Origin: an uncultured Paracoccaceae bacterium
Lineage (GTDB): Bacteria > Pseudomonadota > Alphaproteobacteria > Rhodobacterales > Rhodobacteraceae
NCBI GenBank assembly: GCA_947488605.1
Contig: CANKZJ010000002.1
Span: 545,203-609,202 of the forward strand
Reading direction: 5' to 3'
DNA: 64,000 nt
Below the pieces are notes generated by a model. The model was not told where the DNA came from. It made no database searches and was given only the letters and a program-made list of their open reading frames with translations. The position numbers and the translations under genes were made by a program. Below, in pieces: positions 51,391 through 60,136 of this stretch; position 1 is the first letter of the stretch; each line of letters opens with the position of its first letter.

Positions 51391-52230
51391 CTATCGCTGA
51401 CCGCGCGCCATGAACGCCAGACGTTCAAATAGATGAACATCCTGCTCGTTCTTCAAAAGTGCGCCATGCAGTTTTGGCAGGGCATTGGCGCCGTCACGTT
51501 TGAGGTCATCAGCAGTAAGATCTTCTGCCAACAGCAACTTCAACCAGTCCAACACTTCAGAGGTAGACGGTTTTTTCTTTAGCCCGGCGGTTTCGCGAAT
51601 TTCGTAGAACTGTGTCAGCGCGGCGGTCAGAAGGGCCGCCTTAATGCCGGGGTGATGCACCTCGACGATCTGGCGCAAGGTGTCGATATCTGGAAATCGG
51701 ATGTAGTGGAAAAAGCAGCGGCGCAAGAACGCGTCGGGCAGTTCTTTTTCATTGTTGGACGTGATGATCACGATGGGGCGGTGAATGGCTTTGACCGTCT
51801 CGCCCGTCTCGTAGACATGAAATTCCATCCGGTCGAGCTCTTGCAGCAGGTCATTGGGGAATTCGATGTCTGCTTTGTCGATCTCGTCAATCAACAGCAC
51901 GACTTTGCCGTCTGCACCGAAGGCCTGCCAGAGCTTGCCCTTCTTGATATAGTTCGCCACGTCATGCACGCGTGCATCGCCCAATTGGCTGTCGCGCAAA
52001 CGGCTGACGGCATCATATTCGTAAAGGCCCTGTTGCGCCTTGGTTGTCGATTTGATGTGCCATTCGATCATTGGCAAACCAAGCGACGCACTGACCTGTC
52101 GTGCCAGTTCGGTCTTGCCGGTTCCCGGCTCGCCTTTGACCAACAACGGACGTTCCAGCGTGACGGCCGCATTCACAGCCATTGTCAGGTCATCTGTCGC
52201 CACATAGGTGTCTGTGCCAGTGAATTGCAT
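51391..52230 (-). CDS. MoxR-family AAA+ ATPase
   Basis: The protein has 279 residues. Walker A is GEPGTGKTEL (about 35-44), Walker B is VVLLIDEIDKAD, sensor 1 is IITSNNEKELPDAFLRRC with the arginine finger, and the C-terminal lid follows. MoxR ATPases act with VWA proteins as chaperones for enzyme or complex maturation; the CoxE-like VWA gene at 47712-48899 is the likely partner. I chose ATG 52230 (AAAGGG nine bases upstream) because the family starts near MQFTGTDTYVATDDL; the ten upstream codons lack a ribosome site. Confidence 0.93.
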   Translation of the reverse strand: MQFTGTDTYVATDDLTMAVNAAVTLERPLLVKGEPGTGKTELARQVSASLGLPMIEWHIKSTTKAQQGLYEYDAVSRLRDSQLGDARVHDVANYIKKGKLWQAFGADGKVVLLIDEIDKADIEFPNDLLQELDRMEFHVYETGETVKAIHRPIVIITSNNEKELPDAFLRRCFFHYIRFPDIDTLRQIVEVHHPGIKAALLTAALTQFYEIRETAGLKKKPSTSEVLDWLKLLLAEDLTADDLKRDGANALPKLHGALLKNEQDVHLFERLAFMARGQR

Positions 52231-52411
52231 AATCACGAACCCTTTGAAATTCCCCGGCAACCTAGCAGGTCATCACGGATCATCAACACCATATAAGATG
52301 GGTAAAAAGGGGGGGTGACAGTTGCCAGTCAAACAAGTAAACCCGCGACAAAATCGGGGTGTCGACGTGATTGGTGAGACTTTGCGCGTCGTGAGCAAAA
52401 AAGGAATGACG

Positions 52412-52834
52412 ATGAAAGCTGAAGTGTTTCTTGATGATGATTATCGCCCGGCTGACGATGAGCCGTTCATGAACGACCGTCAGACCGAATACTTTCGCCG
52501 CAAATTGTTGAACTGGAAATCCGAGCTGATGGAAGACAGCCGCGACACTGTCGCAGGCATGAAAGATCAGACGCGCAATATTCCTGATGTCGCAGATCGC
52601 GCCTCTGAAGAAACAGACCGCTCTCTTGAACTGCGCACCCGCGACCGTCAGCGCAAACTCGTCAGCAAAATCGACGCTGCATTGCGCCGTATCGACGAAG
52701 GCGAATATGGATATTGCGAAAAGACAGGCGAGCCTATTTCGCTTAAGCGTTTAGACGCGCGCCCGATTGCAACCATGAGCCTTGAGGCGCAAGAGCGTCA
52801 TGAGCGTCGCGAGAAAGTTCACCGGGACGACTGA
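52412..52834 (+). CDS. dksA: RNA polymerase-binding factor DksA, single-cysteine form
   Basis: DksA enters the RNA polymerase secondary channel and, with ppGpp, resets transcription under starvation. The protein has 140 residues. The coiled-coil tip carries D59, D62 and A64 in PDVADRAS, the functional DxxDxA motif. The zinc-finger region keeps one cysteine (C102 in YGYCEKTGEPI); the other three positions are replaced, as I recall for the Rhodobacter sphaeroides DksA. AAGGA lies six bases before ATG 52412, so the longer upstream frame is not used. The FAD enzyme gene starts two bases after the stop. Confidence 0.92.
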   Translation: MKAEVFLDDDYRPADDEPFMNDRQTEYFRRKLLNWKSELMEDSRDTVAGMKDQTRNIPDVADRASEETDRSLELRTRDRQRKLVSKIDAALRRIDEGEYGYCEKTGEPISLKRLDARPIATMSLEAQERHERREKVHRDD

Positions 52835-52835
52835 T

Positions 52836-53984
52836 ATGGGGCATATCTCAGGCCGCGATATCGCTATCATTGGTGGTGGTATTGGTGGTCTGACCGCGGC
52901 ACTCGCTTTTGCGCGTCGCGGTGCAAATGTTACCGTCTATGAGCAAGCACCAGCCCTGACCGAAGTGGGCGCTGGTCTGCAAATTACCCCAAATGGTGCG
53001 CGAGCGTTGAACGCGCTTGGTCTTGAAAAAGCGTTGGATGCTTCGGGCCTCAGCGCCCAAGCCGTTATCCTGATGGATGCGGTTTCAAGCGAGCAGATCA
53101 CCCGGTTTGATCTGTCGAGGCAAACGCCGGAGTATCGGTTCTATCATCGCGCGGCCCTGATCGATGTCTTGGCGCGCGGTTGCGCTGCTGCTGGGGTTCA
53201 CGTGAACCTGGGCACTCACATTACAGAACTTGATCCAGACGGCAGCTTCAAAGCTGGCAGTGGCGTGGTTCGGCCGACGCTGACGATTGGTGCGGATGGA
53301 TTGAACTCTGTTGTGCGTGGCCTGATCAATGCACCGGCCAAGCCTTTCTTTACAGGCCAAGTCGCGTGGCGTGCGATGGTGAAGGTTGAACAAGCCGATC
53401 CTGTTGCGCAAATCTGGATGGCGCCCGGTCGCCATATTGTGACCTATCCAGTGTCCAAAGGGCGTTTGAACATTGTTGCGGTGCAAGAGCGTAGCCAATG
53501 GGCGCAAGAGGGCTGGCACCATAGCGATGATGCGGGCAATCTGCGTGCGGCATTTGCCGATTGCGGGTGGCAGGTCAAAAGCATTCTGGGCGATGTCGAA
53601 GACGTCAAGCTTTGGGGACTGTTCCGTCATCCGGTTGCCGCGAAATGGCATAGCGGCAACGTGGCAATTCTGGGCGACGCGGCGCATCCGACGCTCCCGT
53701 TTCTGGCACAAGGCGCGAACCTTGCGATTGAAGATGCGTATGTTTTGGCGCGTTGCTGTGATGAAGCATCAAAACTTGATCAAGGATTGCGTCAGTACCA
53801 GGAATTGCGCCGCGCGCGTGTGGTCAAAGCGATCAAAGCGGCCAATGCGAATGCGCGGAATTACCATCTGTCAGGCGTGCAAAAACGCGTGGCCCATGCC
53901 GGATTGCGCACGATGGGGCGGATTGCACCAACTGCCTTCCTGAACCGCCTAAGTTGGCTTTATGACCATGACGTGACTGCCTAG
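52836..53984 (+). CDS. FAD-dependent aromatic-type monooxygenase
   Basis: The protein has 382 residues of the flavoprotein hydroxylase group (salicylate / 3-hydroxybenzoate hydroxylase and UbiH-like). The FAD-binding GxGxxG is IAIIGGGIGGLTAALAFARR (about 8-27), the second motif is LTIGADGLNSVVRG, and the third is VAILGDAAHPTLPFLAQGAN. The substrate is not clear from sequence. It starts one base after the dksA stop, so it is co-translated with dksA; ATG 52836 is chosen because it puts the FAD motif at the expected distance from the start. Confidence 0.9.
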   Translation: MGHISGRDIAIIGGGIGGLTAALAFARRGANVTVYEQAPALTEVGAGLQITPNGARALNALGLEKALDASGLSAQAVILMDAVSSEQITRFDLSRQTPEYRFYHRAALIDVLARGCAAAGVHVNLGTHITELDPDGSFKAGSGVVRPTLTIGADGLNSVVRGLINAPAKPFFTGQVAWRAMVKVEQADPVAQIWMAPGRHIVTYPVSKGRLNIVAVQERSQWAQEGWHHSDDAGNLRAAFADCGWQVKSILGDVEDVKLWGLFRHPVAAKWHSGNVAILGDAAHPTLPFLAQGANLAIEDAYVLARCCDEASKLDQGLRQYQELRRARVVKAIKAANANARNYHLSGVQKRVAHAGLRTMGRIAPTAFLNRLSWLYDHDVTA

Positions 53985-53989
53985 CACTC

Positions 53990-54310
53990 TTACCAATTAC
54001 GGCTGGCCTGATGGGTCACGCGCTCCAACACGGTATGGCTGCGCCAATCGACCCGGTAGATTTCATCCTCGATCTGCATATAGACCCACCCATCACTGAC
54101 TGTCGGTAGCCCGTAATAGCGTGCGTTCATCAGCATGGAATATTTGCCACGCTCCAGCACATCACCAATCGCAACAGGGCCCGGTTTGGGAACGAGCGGT
54201 TGTGGGACAACAACACAAGAGGATCCAGCAACTGCGATGCGGCATTGAGCGTGCCCCATTGCGGGCAAAGTGGCTGCAATCACTGCAACAAGAATGAGTT
54301 TATTGAGCAT
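53990..54310 (-). CDS. small secreted protein, RcnB-like
   Basis: The protein has 106 residues with a signal peptide (MLNKLILVAVIAATLPAMGH, cleavage after HAQ near 22). The two cysteines in AQCRIAVAGSSCVVV may form a disulfide. The C-terminal YGLPTVSDGWVYMQIEDEIY followed by RVDWRSHTVLERV resembles the compact RcnB-like periplasmic fold, an impression rather than a proven match. It is convergent with the FAD enzyme gene. Confidence 0.68.
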   Translation of the reverse strand: MLNKLILVAVIAATLPAMGHAQCRIAVAGSSCVVVPQPLVPKPGPVAIGDVLERGKYSMLMNARYYGLPTVSDGWVYMQIEDEIYRVDWRSHTVLERVTHQASRNW

Positions 54311-54365
54311 ATGATGCTCTCCAAGGTCCTGCAATTTCGTGTTGATACCCGAAATATGCGACCGA

Positions 54366-55166
54366 TTATGCCGCCAGGTCAACCCAAACAGGGACGTGAT
54401 CCGAGGGCTTTTCGCGGCCACGGACCTCACTTTCGATCCAGCAATTATTGAGCAGATCAGCGCATTGCGGGGTCAGCAGGAAATGATCGATGCGGATGCC
54501 GTCGTTTTTGTCCCATGCACCTGCTTGGTAGTCCCAAAATGAATAATGACCTGCACCTGCTTCGCGGGCGCGGAAAGCTTCGGTGAAACCAAGGTTCAAG
54601 ATACGCCGATACGCATCGCGGCTTTCTTGGCGAAAGAGCGCATCATCACGCCAAGCATCTGGGCGTGCAGCATCTTCGGCCTGTGGAATAATATTGTAAT
54701 CCCCGCACATTAAGGCTGTTTCTTCATGTGCTAGTAGTTCTTGAGCGCGAGCATGCAGACGCTCGATCCAGCGCAATTTATAGTCGTATTTTGGCCCCGG
54801 CGCAGGATTGCCATTGGGCAAATACAGGCCGCAAATGCGAACCGCTTTTTCGCCAACGACCGTTGCTTCGATATAGCGCGCCTCTTCGTCATCCACGCCG
54901 TCGCGTCCGGCACCAGCTGCACCGGGCAGCCCGCGCGTGACGTCCTCTAGGGGCAGTTTCGACAGGATTGCCACGCCGTTGAACCCCTTCTGGCCGTGGG
55001 TTTCGACGTTGTAGCCTTTGTCTTCGAAAATCTCGCGCGGGAAACCTTCGTCGACGGATTTAATCTCTTGCAGGACTGCGACATCGGGCTGGGCTTCGTC
55101 GATCCAGTCGGTCAGCGCACCTATGCGGGCTTTGACGCCATTGATGTTGAATGTCGCGATTTTCAT
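54366..55166 (-). CDS. xthA: exodeoxyribonuclease III
   Basis: This AP endonuclease and 3'-5' exonuclease acts in base-excision repair. The protein has 266 residues. It shows MKIATFNINGVKARIGALTD, the metal-binding Glu in VLQEIKS, ICGLYLPNGNP, the catalytic LMCGDYNIIP, GHYSFWDYQAGAWDKNDGIR and the C-terminal SDHVPVW with the catalytic His. ATG 55166 has AGGGG seven bases upstream and matches the family start. Confidence 0.95.
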   Translation of the reverse strand: MKIATFNINGVKARIGALTDWIDEAQPDVAVLQEIKSVDEGFPREIFEDKGYNVETHGQKGFNGVAILSKLPLEDVTRGLPGAAGAGRDGVDDEEARYIEATVVGEKAVRICGLYLPNGNPAPGPKYDYKLRWIERLHARAQELLAHEETALMCGDYNIIPQAEDAARPDAWRDDALFRQESRDAYRRILNLGFTEAFRAREAGAGHYSFWDYQAGAWDKNDGIRIDHFLLTPQCADLLNNCWIESEVRGREKPSDHVPVWVDLAA

Positions 55167-55482
55167 GTGGCATCCCCTTGGTTGAGGATGTTTTTGGCGA
55201 AGGGTGGGGAGAAAGGCAACTGCTGCGTAGGCATTGTGGGAGCCTTCTAACAAGAAACATCCGCTGCGGAGCACGATATGACGTCATAAGAATACCTTAT
55301 ATTCGTCGAAGCTTCTTCCCATTTGCGCGGTTAAGGTTGACTTACATTGTTGTTGCACTAAGGGCGCGTCTCGCGGCCGTAGGTAACAGCAAGGGGTCAG
55401 TTTGAAAGAAGCAAATAGCGCTCTTTTCGCACGGCCTTTTCGAATTTTTTAGTGAGTACCTCATCGTTTACGGAGCGAACAA
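55167..55482. other. intergenic region between xthA and the DUF1127-like gene
   Basis: These 316 bases lie between divergent genes. They hold a perfect 12-base palindrome TATGACGTCATA (55275-55286 region) and a TTGACT (55337-55342) that could be a -35 for the rightward gene. No open frame with a ribosome site and no RNA gene is recognised. Confidence 0.45.
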
Positions 55483-55722
55483 ATGGTCGACATTTCACAA
55501 AAGCCAAACATCCAACCCAGTGGCGCTTTCCCATCCATTCGTGGTCTTTTCCAAGCGGCATTTAAGAACATCAACACTGTGATGATATCTGAGGGCGCCG
55601 CGAATGCGCGTATTCGGAAAGCTGAATTGCTGAGCGCGAAATCGGACGAAGAACTAGCCATCATGGGTATTCACCGTGACGATATCTTCAATGAGGTCTT
55701 TCGCGGCTACCTTGATATTTAA
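55483..55722 (+). CDS. DUF1127-like small protein
   Basis: The protein has 79 residues. The C-terminal KSDEELAIMGIHRDDIFNEV matches the DUF1127 pattern (SDxELxxxGxxRxDI). Small DUF1127 proteins of alphaproteobacteria affect RNA turnover and phosphate or stress responses. The N-terminal half (SGAFPSIRGLFQAAFKNINT) is less typical. GGAG precedes the start by ten bases. It is monocistronic behind a long promoter region and convergent with erpA. Confidence 0.75.
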   Translation: MVDISQKPNIQPSGAFPSIRGLFQAAFKNINTVMISEGAANARIRKAELLSAKSDEELAIMGIHRDDIFNEVFRGYLDI

Positions 55723-55791
55723 GCGGGTTTTTCTGCAGTGCCTTAGCTTGATGGGTAAGAGCTCGATCTACTGCGCGGGCAAAGCTGCCAC

Positions 55792-56118
55792 TTACATCGA
55801 AAAAGACGTGCCGCACCCACATGAAGACGACGCATTGGGGTTATTGATCACGAAACGCGCGCCGATCAGTTCTTCGCTGAAATCGATGACCGCATCCGCA
55901 AGGAAGGGCAGGGAGACGCTGTCGATCACGACGGTTTCGCCTTTTTCCGACAACAAAAGATCATCTTCTTTGGCTTCATCAAGGTCGATTTCATACTGAA
56001 AGCCGGAACACCCGCCACCCTCAACGGCAACGCGCAGCGCTTTGCCTTGGGACGATGCCCCAATTTCGGCAAGCCGTTCAAAGGCGCGTGTTGTGACTTT
56101 GGGTGGAACGGTGAACAT
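55792..56118 (-). CDS. erpA: iron-sulfur cluster insertion protein (ErpA/IscA type)
   Basis: A-type carriers receive Fe-S clusters and pass them to target enzymes. The protein has 108 residues with the three invariant cysteines: C37 in GGGCSGFQYEID, and C100 and C102 in SSCGCGTSF. It is cytosolic. It is divergent from dgt across 75 bases, as is usual in Rhodobacteraceae. ErpA and IscA cannot be told apart with certainty. Confidence 0.92.
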   Translation of the reverse strand: MFTVPPKVTTRAFERLAEIGASSQGKALRVAVEGGGCSGFQYEIDLDEAKEDDLLLSEKGETVVIDSVSLPFLADAVIDFSEELIGARFVINNPNASSSCGCGTSFSM

Positions 56119-56193
56119 TTTGTGACCCTATCGGTTCTGCTATAGTTGCAATATAGGGGTTGTAGGCACACGCGACAAGGCAGGCAAATCACG

Positions 56194-57366
56194 ATGGCAG
56201 CGTCCTATGCAACCGATCCCGCAAATCCGCGGGGGCGGCTTTATCCTGAGGAAGAAAGCACCTTTCGCTCGCCCTTTCAACGCGACCGGGACCGGATCAT
56301 CCATGCCAGCGCGTTTCGGCGTTTGAAGCATAAGACCCAAGTGTTCATTGAACACGAGGGCGACTATTTTCGCACGCGGCTGACCCATTCGATTGAGGTG
56401 GCACAAGTGGCCAGGACAGTCGCTGCGTCGCTCGATTTGAACGTCGAGCTGACAGAGGCCGTGGCGCTTGCGCATGATTTGGGTCACACGCCCTTTGGAC
56501 ATACCGGTGAAGAGGCGTTGGATGCCTTGATGCAGCCTTACGGTGGTTTCGATCACAACGCCCAAGCGCTTCATATCGTGACAAATCTAGAGCGGCATTA
56601 TGCCGAATGGGACGGGCTGAACTTGACATGGGAAAGCCTTGAGGGGATCGCCAAGCACAATGGCCCCGTGACAGGCGATATTCCTTATGCGCTGGCGGCC
56701 TATAACGCGCGTCACGATTTGGAATTGCACACCCATGCGAGTGCCGAGGCGCAAGCGGCGGCTTTGGCTGACGACATTGCCTACAACAATCACGATTTGC
56801 ACGATGGATTGCGGGCTGAGTTGTTTAGCACCGACGAGCTGGCAGAGTTGCCAATTTTGCGCGATTGCTTTGCGCGGGTGGATGCAAAGTATCCTGACCT
56901 GAATTATTACCGCCGCCGGCACGAGGCGCTGCGCCGTTTCTTTGGTATCCTGGTCGAAGATGTGATCACGGTCAGCCGACGCAATCTGACCGAATTGGCA
57001 CCGACGTCCGTGCATGACATCCGCCATGCGGGGCGCATGATGGTGCAGTTTTCACCTGAATTATGGACCGATCTCAAAGTCATCCGCCAGTTTCTGTTCG
57101 AGCGGATGTACCGTGCCCCTGCGGTGGTTGAGATGCGCGTCGTCGTGACGCAAATGATCAATGATCTGTTCCCGTTCTTCATGGAAAACACCGACGAATT
57201 GCCCAAGCAATGGCGCAAAGACGTAGCGGATGCGCCGGACAAAACCGCCTTGGCGCGGATTGTGGCCGATTATATCGCGGGCATGACGGACCGGTTTGCT
57301 ATTCAGGAGCATAAGCGTCTGATCGGTGGCGAGGATATTCCCGCCGGTGTGATTGACGGGAACTGA
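56194..57366 (+). CDS. dgt: deoxyguanosinetriphosphate triphosphohydrolase-like protein
   Basis: Dgt-type HD enzymes split dNTPs into deoxynucleoside and triphosphate and so trim dNTP pools. The protein has 390 residues. It starts near the family motif SPFQRDRDRIIHASAFRRLK. The HD metal residues are H65 in TRLTHSIEVAQVAR and H94-D95 in ALAHDLGHTPFGHTGE. ATG 56194 is chosen over an open frame to 56146, which overlaps the erpA promoter. argS follows 80 bases later. Confidence 0.94.
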   Translation: MAASYATDPANPRGRLYPEEESTFRSPFQRDRDRIIHASAFRRLKHKTQVFIEHEGDYFRTRLTHSIEVAQVARTVAASLDLNVELTEAVALAHDLGHTPFGHTGEEALDALMQPYGGFDHNAQALHIVTNLERHYAEWDGLNLTWESLEGIAKHNGPVTGDIPYALAAYNARHDLELHTHASAEAQAAALADDIAYNNHDLHDGLRAELFSTDELAELPILRDCFARVDAKYPDLNYYRRRHEALRRFFGILVEDVITVSRRNLTELAPTSVHDIRHAGRMMVQFSPELWTDLKVIRQFLFERMYRAPAVVEMRVVVTQMINDLFPFFMENTDELPKQWRKDVADAPDKTALARIVADYIAGMTDRFAIQEHKRLIGGEDIPAGVIDGN

Positions 57367-57446
57367 AGGCGGCTTTGGCCAAAAGTCTGCTTGCTCTGCG
57401 GGGTACGGGTGGTAAACCCCAATCAAACAACGCTTTTGGAAGAACA

Positions 57447-59186
57447 ATGAACCTTTTTGCCGATATTCGCACCCGGGTGCTGGATTGCCTTGACCAAATG
57501 GTCGCCGAAGGCACGCTGCCCGCTGATCTGTCGACCGCTGCTGTGTCGGTCGAGCCGCCGCGCGATGCGTCCCACGGTGATATGGCCACAAATGCGGCGA
57601 TGGTGCTGGCCACACCTGCCAAGATGAACCCACGAGCCATTGCCGAAGCGCTGGCCGCCAAACTGCTGGCCGATCCGCAGATTGCCGTGGCAGAAGTCGC
57701 AGGGCCGGGTTTCTTGAACATTCGGCTGAACCCTGATGTGTGGCAAGGGATTGTGAAAGCGGTGCTCGCTGATCCGACCTATGGTCAATCCAGCTTGGGG
57801 CAGGGACAAAAGATGATGGTCGAATATGTCTCGGCCAACCCGACAGGGCCTTTGCACGTTGGGCATACGCGCGGTGCTGTCTTTGGTGACGCGCTGGCGC
57901 GGCTTTTGGATTACGCGGGCTTTGACGTCACCAAGGAATACTACATTAACGATGGCGGCGCGCAGGTCGATGTGCTCGCGCGGTCGGTGTATCTGCGGTA
58001 TCTAGAGGCGCATGGCCAAGAGGTGGCGTTCCCTGATGGGACATATCCCGGCGACTATCTGAAACCCGTTGGTGAGGCGTTGAAAGCCAAGGTTGGCGAT
58101 GCGTTTGTTGATAAGGGTGAACAGTTCTGGCTGGAAGAAATCCGCGAATTTGCGACCGAGGCGATGATGGAGCTGATCCGTGCGGATCTGGCCCAGCTTG
58201 GCGTTGTGATGGATAACTTTTACTCCGAAAAATCCCTCTATGGCACTGGCTTGATTGAAAAAGCCATTGCCGAGTTGGACGCAAAGGGTTTGATTTATCG
58301 CGGCACGCTAGAGCCGCCCAAGGGCAAAATGCCTGAGGATTGGGAGCCGCGCGAGCAGACGCTGTTCAGATCTACCGCACACGGCGATGATGTGGACCGG
58401 CCCGTGCAGAAATCGGACGGGTCTTGGACTTATTTCGCACCCGATATCGCGTATCATTATGACAAGGTGCAGCGCGGCTTTGATCAGTTGATCGACGTCT
58501 TCGGTGCGGATCACGGTGGGTACGTCAAACGGATGAAGGCGGCTGTTTCGGCGCTGTCTGATGGCCGCGTGCCATTGGACGTGAAGCTGACTCAATTGGT
58601 GAAGCTGTATAAAAATGGCGAGCCATTCAAGATGTCCAAGCGGGCAGGGACGTTTGTCACGCTGCGTGATGTGGTCGATCAGGTCGGCCCGAATGTCACC
58701 CGGTTCCATATGCTGACGCGCAAGAACGACGCGCCGCTGGACTTTGATTTCGACAAGGTGCTGGAACAGTCTAAGGACAACCCAGTGTTCTACGTGAACT
58801 ATGCTTATGCGCGGGTCAATTCCGCTGTCGCAAAGGCAGGGGCATTTGCTGACGTGTCCGATACCACATTGGCGGGTGTTGACCTGTCTGGCCTGACCCA
58901 TGACGCCGAGCTGACGGTCATCAAAAAGCTCGCTGAGTGGCCGCGTTTGGTTGAGATTGCAGCCAAAGGACACGAACCGCACCGGATCGCGTTTTACCTT
59001 TATGATTTGGCCTCGGATTTTCACGCGCTGTACCATCAAGGCAGCTCGGACGAGGCGTTGCGGTTCGTTCAAGAGGGTGACTCAGATACCACACAGGCAA
59101 AAATTGCTCTGATCCGGTCCGTAGCGATTGTTATTTTGCACGGTTTGGGTATTCTTGGTGTCACTCCGGCGGAAGAGATGCGCTAA
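57447..59186 (+). CDS. argS: arginine-tRNA ligase
   Basis: ArgS charges tRNA(Arg). The class I synthetase has 579 residues. The N-terminal ArgS-specific domain contains ISVEPPRDASHGDMATNAA-type sequence (PRDASHGDMATN). The HIGH signature is HVGHTRG in EYVSANPTGPLHVGHTRG, the KMSK-like motif is FKMSKRAGTF, and the C-terminal anticodon-binding domain follows. ATG 57447 has GGAAG just upstream; the longer frame from 57375 lacks a ribosome site. It begins a run with the SPOR protein, nagZ and scpAB. Confidence 0.97.
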   Translation: MNLFADIRTRVLDCLDQMVAEGTLPADLSTAAVSVEPPRDASHGDMATNAAMVLATPAKMNPRAIAEALAAKLLADPQIAVAEVAGPGFLNIRLNPDVWQGIVKAVLADPTYGQSSLGQGQKMMVEYVSANPTGPLHVGHTRGAVFGDALARLLDYAGFDVTKEYYINDGGAQVDVLARSVYLRYLEAHGQEVAFPDGTYPGDYLKPVGEALKAKVGDAFVDKGEQFWLEEIREFATEAMMELIRADLAQLGVVMDNFYSEKSLYGTGLIEKAIAELDAKGLIYRGTLEPPKGKMPEDWEPREQTLFRSTAHGDDVDRPVQKSDGSWTYFAPDIAYHYDKVQRGFDQLIDVFGADHGGYVKRMKAAVSALSDGRVPLDVKLTQLVKLYKNGEPFKMSKRAGTFVTLRDVVDQVGPNVTRFHMLTRKNDAPLDFDFDKVLEQSKDNPVFYVNYAYARVNSAVAKAGAFADVSDTTLAGVDLSGLTHDAELTVIKKLAEWPRLVEIAAKGHEPHRIAFYLYDLASDFHALYHQGSSDEALRFVQEGDSDTTQAKIALIRSVAIVILHGLGILGVTPAEEMR

Positions 59187-59257
59187 CGCACGAAATCGCC
59201 GGATAGAGCTAAAATGACCCCGCAAAGCCATAAGGCATGGGGCGACAAGAGGCTGAT

Positions 59258-60136
59258 ATGGCAGTATACGATGAGGGGTTCGCCCCTGCGGCACAGGCGC
59301 CGCGTGTTACCAATCTAGTGAATTTTGCAGGGGCTGCGTTGTCGTTTGCCCTGATCCTTGGTGTAAGCTTTTGGGGTTACAAGCTGATCGTGCGCGATGT
59401 CAGCGGTATCCCCGTCGTGCGTGCGATGGAAGGCGACATGCGTGTGCTGCCTGATAATCCCGGCGGCGGTGTGGCGTCCCATACAGGGTTGTCCGTGAAC
59501 GAAGTCGCCGCATTGGGCGAAGCTGGTGGGCCAGAGGACCGTCTGGTTCTGGCTCCGCGGACATCGGGTCTGGCGCAAGAAGACCTTGAAGCGCAACCAG
59601 TTGCGGATGTGATTGCGCGTGTCGCTGCCGAAGAGGCCGAGCAAGCGCCCATCGCGCAAAGTGATGTCAGCGCGCTTGCAGCACAATTGGCCGCACTTGG
59701 TGCGACCGACGCAACACCTGTTGAACCTGCGACACCTGTCGAAGCGATCCCCGAAACCGTACCGGGCCTTGCCACATCATTGCGTCCGATGATCCGCCCC
59801 GCGAGCTTTCGGGTCCCAACGTCTGCCGGGGCTGCACCTGCTGCCGCATCAAGCGAAGTCGCTGTGACAACAACAACTTTCCCTACCGGCACCAACCTTG
59901 TGCAGCTTGGTGCGTTTCAAAGCCCGGCTTTGGCTGCGCAAGAATGGGACCGCCTGCAATCGCGGTTTGGTCAGCTGATGGCGAACCAAGAGCGTGTGAT
60001 CCAAGTGAGCAACCAAAGCAGTGCAACGTGGTACAGGCTGCGTGCCAGCGGATTTGAAGATCGCGCCGCAGCACGCCGTTTGTGTGCCGCTTTGCAGGCC
60101 GAAGGTGCGGATTGTATCGCTGTGGTCGTCAACTAA
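59258..60136 (+). CDS. SPOR-domain membrane protein
   Basis: The protein has 292 residues. A short cytosolic N-terminus and one membrane helix (about 19-41) are followed by a long Ala/Pro/Glu-rich periplasmic linker (about 60-205) and a C-terminal SPOR domain (about 215-290; LVQLGAFQSPALAAQEWDRL, then RASGFEDRAAARRLCAAL). SPOR domains bind denuded glycan at division septa. nagZ starts in the base after its stop, so wall binding and wall recycling are coupled here. Confidence 0.93.
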   Translation: MAVYDEGFAPAAQAPRVTNLVNFAGAALSFALILGVSFWGYKLIVRDVSGIPVVRAMEGDMRVLPDNPGGGVASHTGLSVNEVAALGEAGGPEDRLVLAPRTSGLAQEDLEAQPVADVIARVAAEEAEQAPIAQSDVSALAAQLAALGATDATPVEPATPVEAIPETVPGLATSLRPMIRPASFRVPTSAGAAPAAASSEVAVTTTTFPTGTNLVQLGAFQSPALAAQEWDRLQSRFGQLMANQERVIQVSNQSSATWYRLRASGFEDRAAARRLCAALQAEGADCIAVVVN

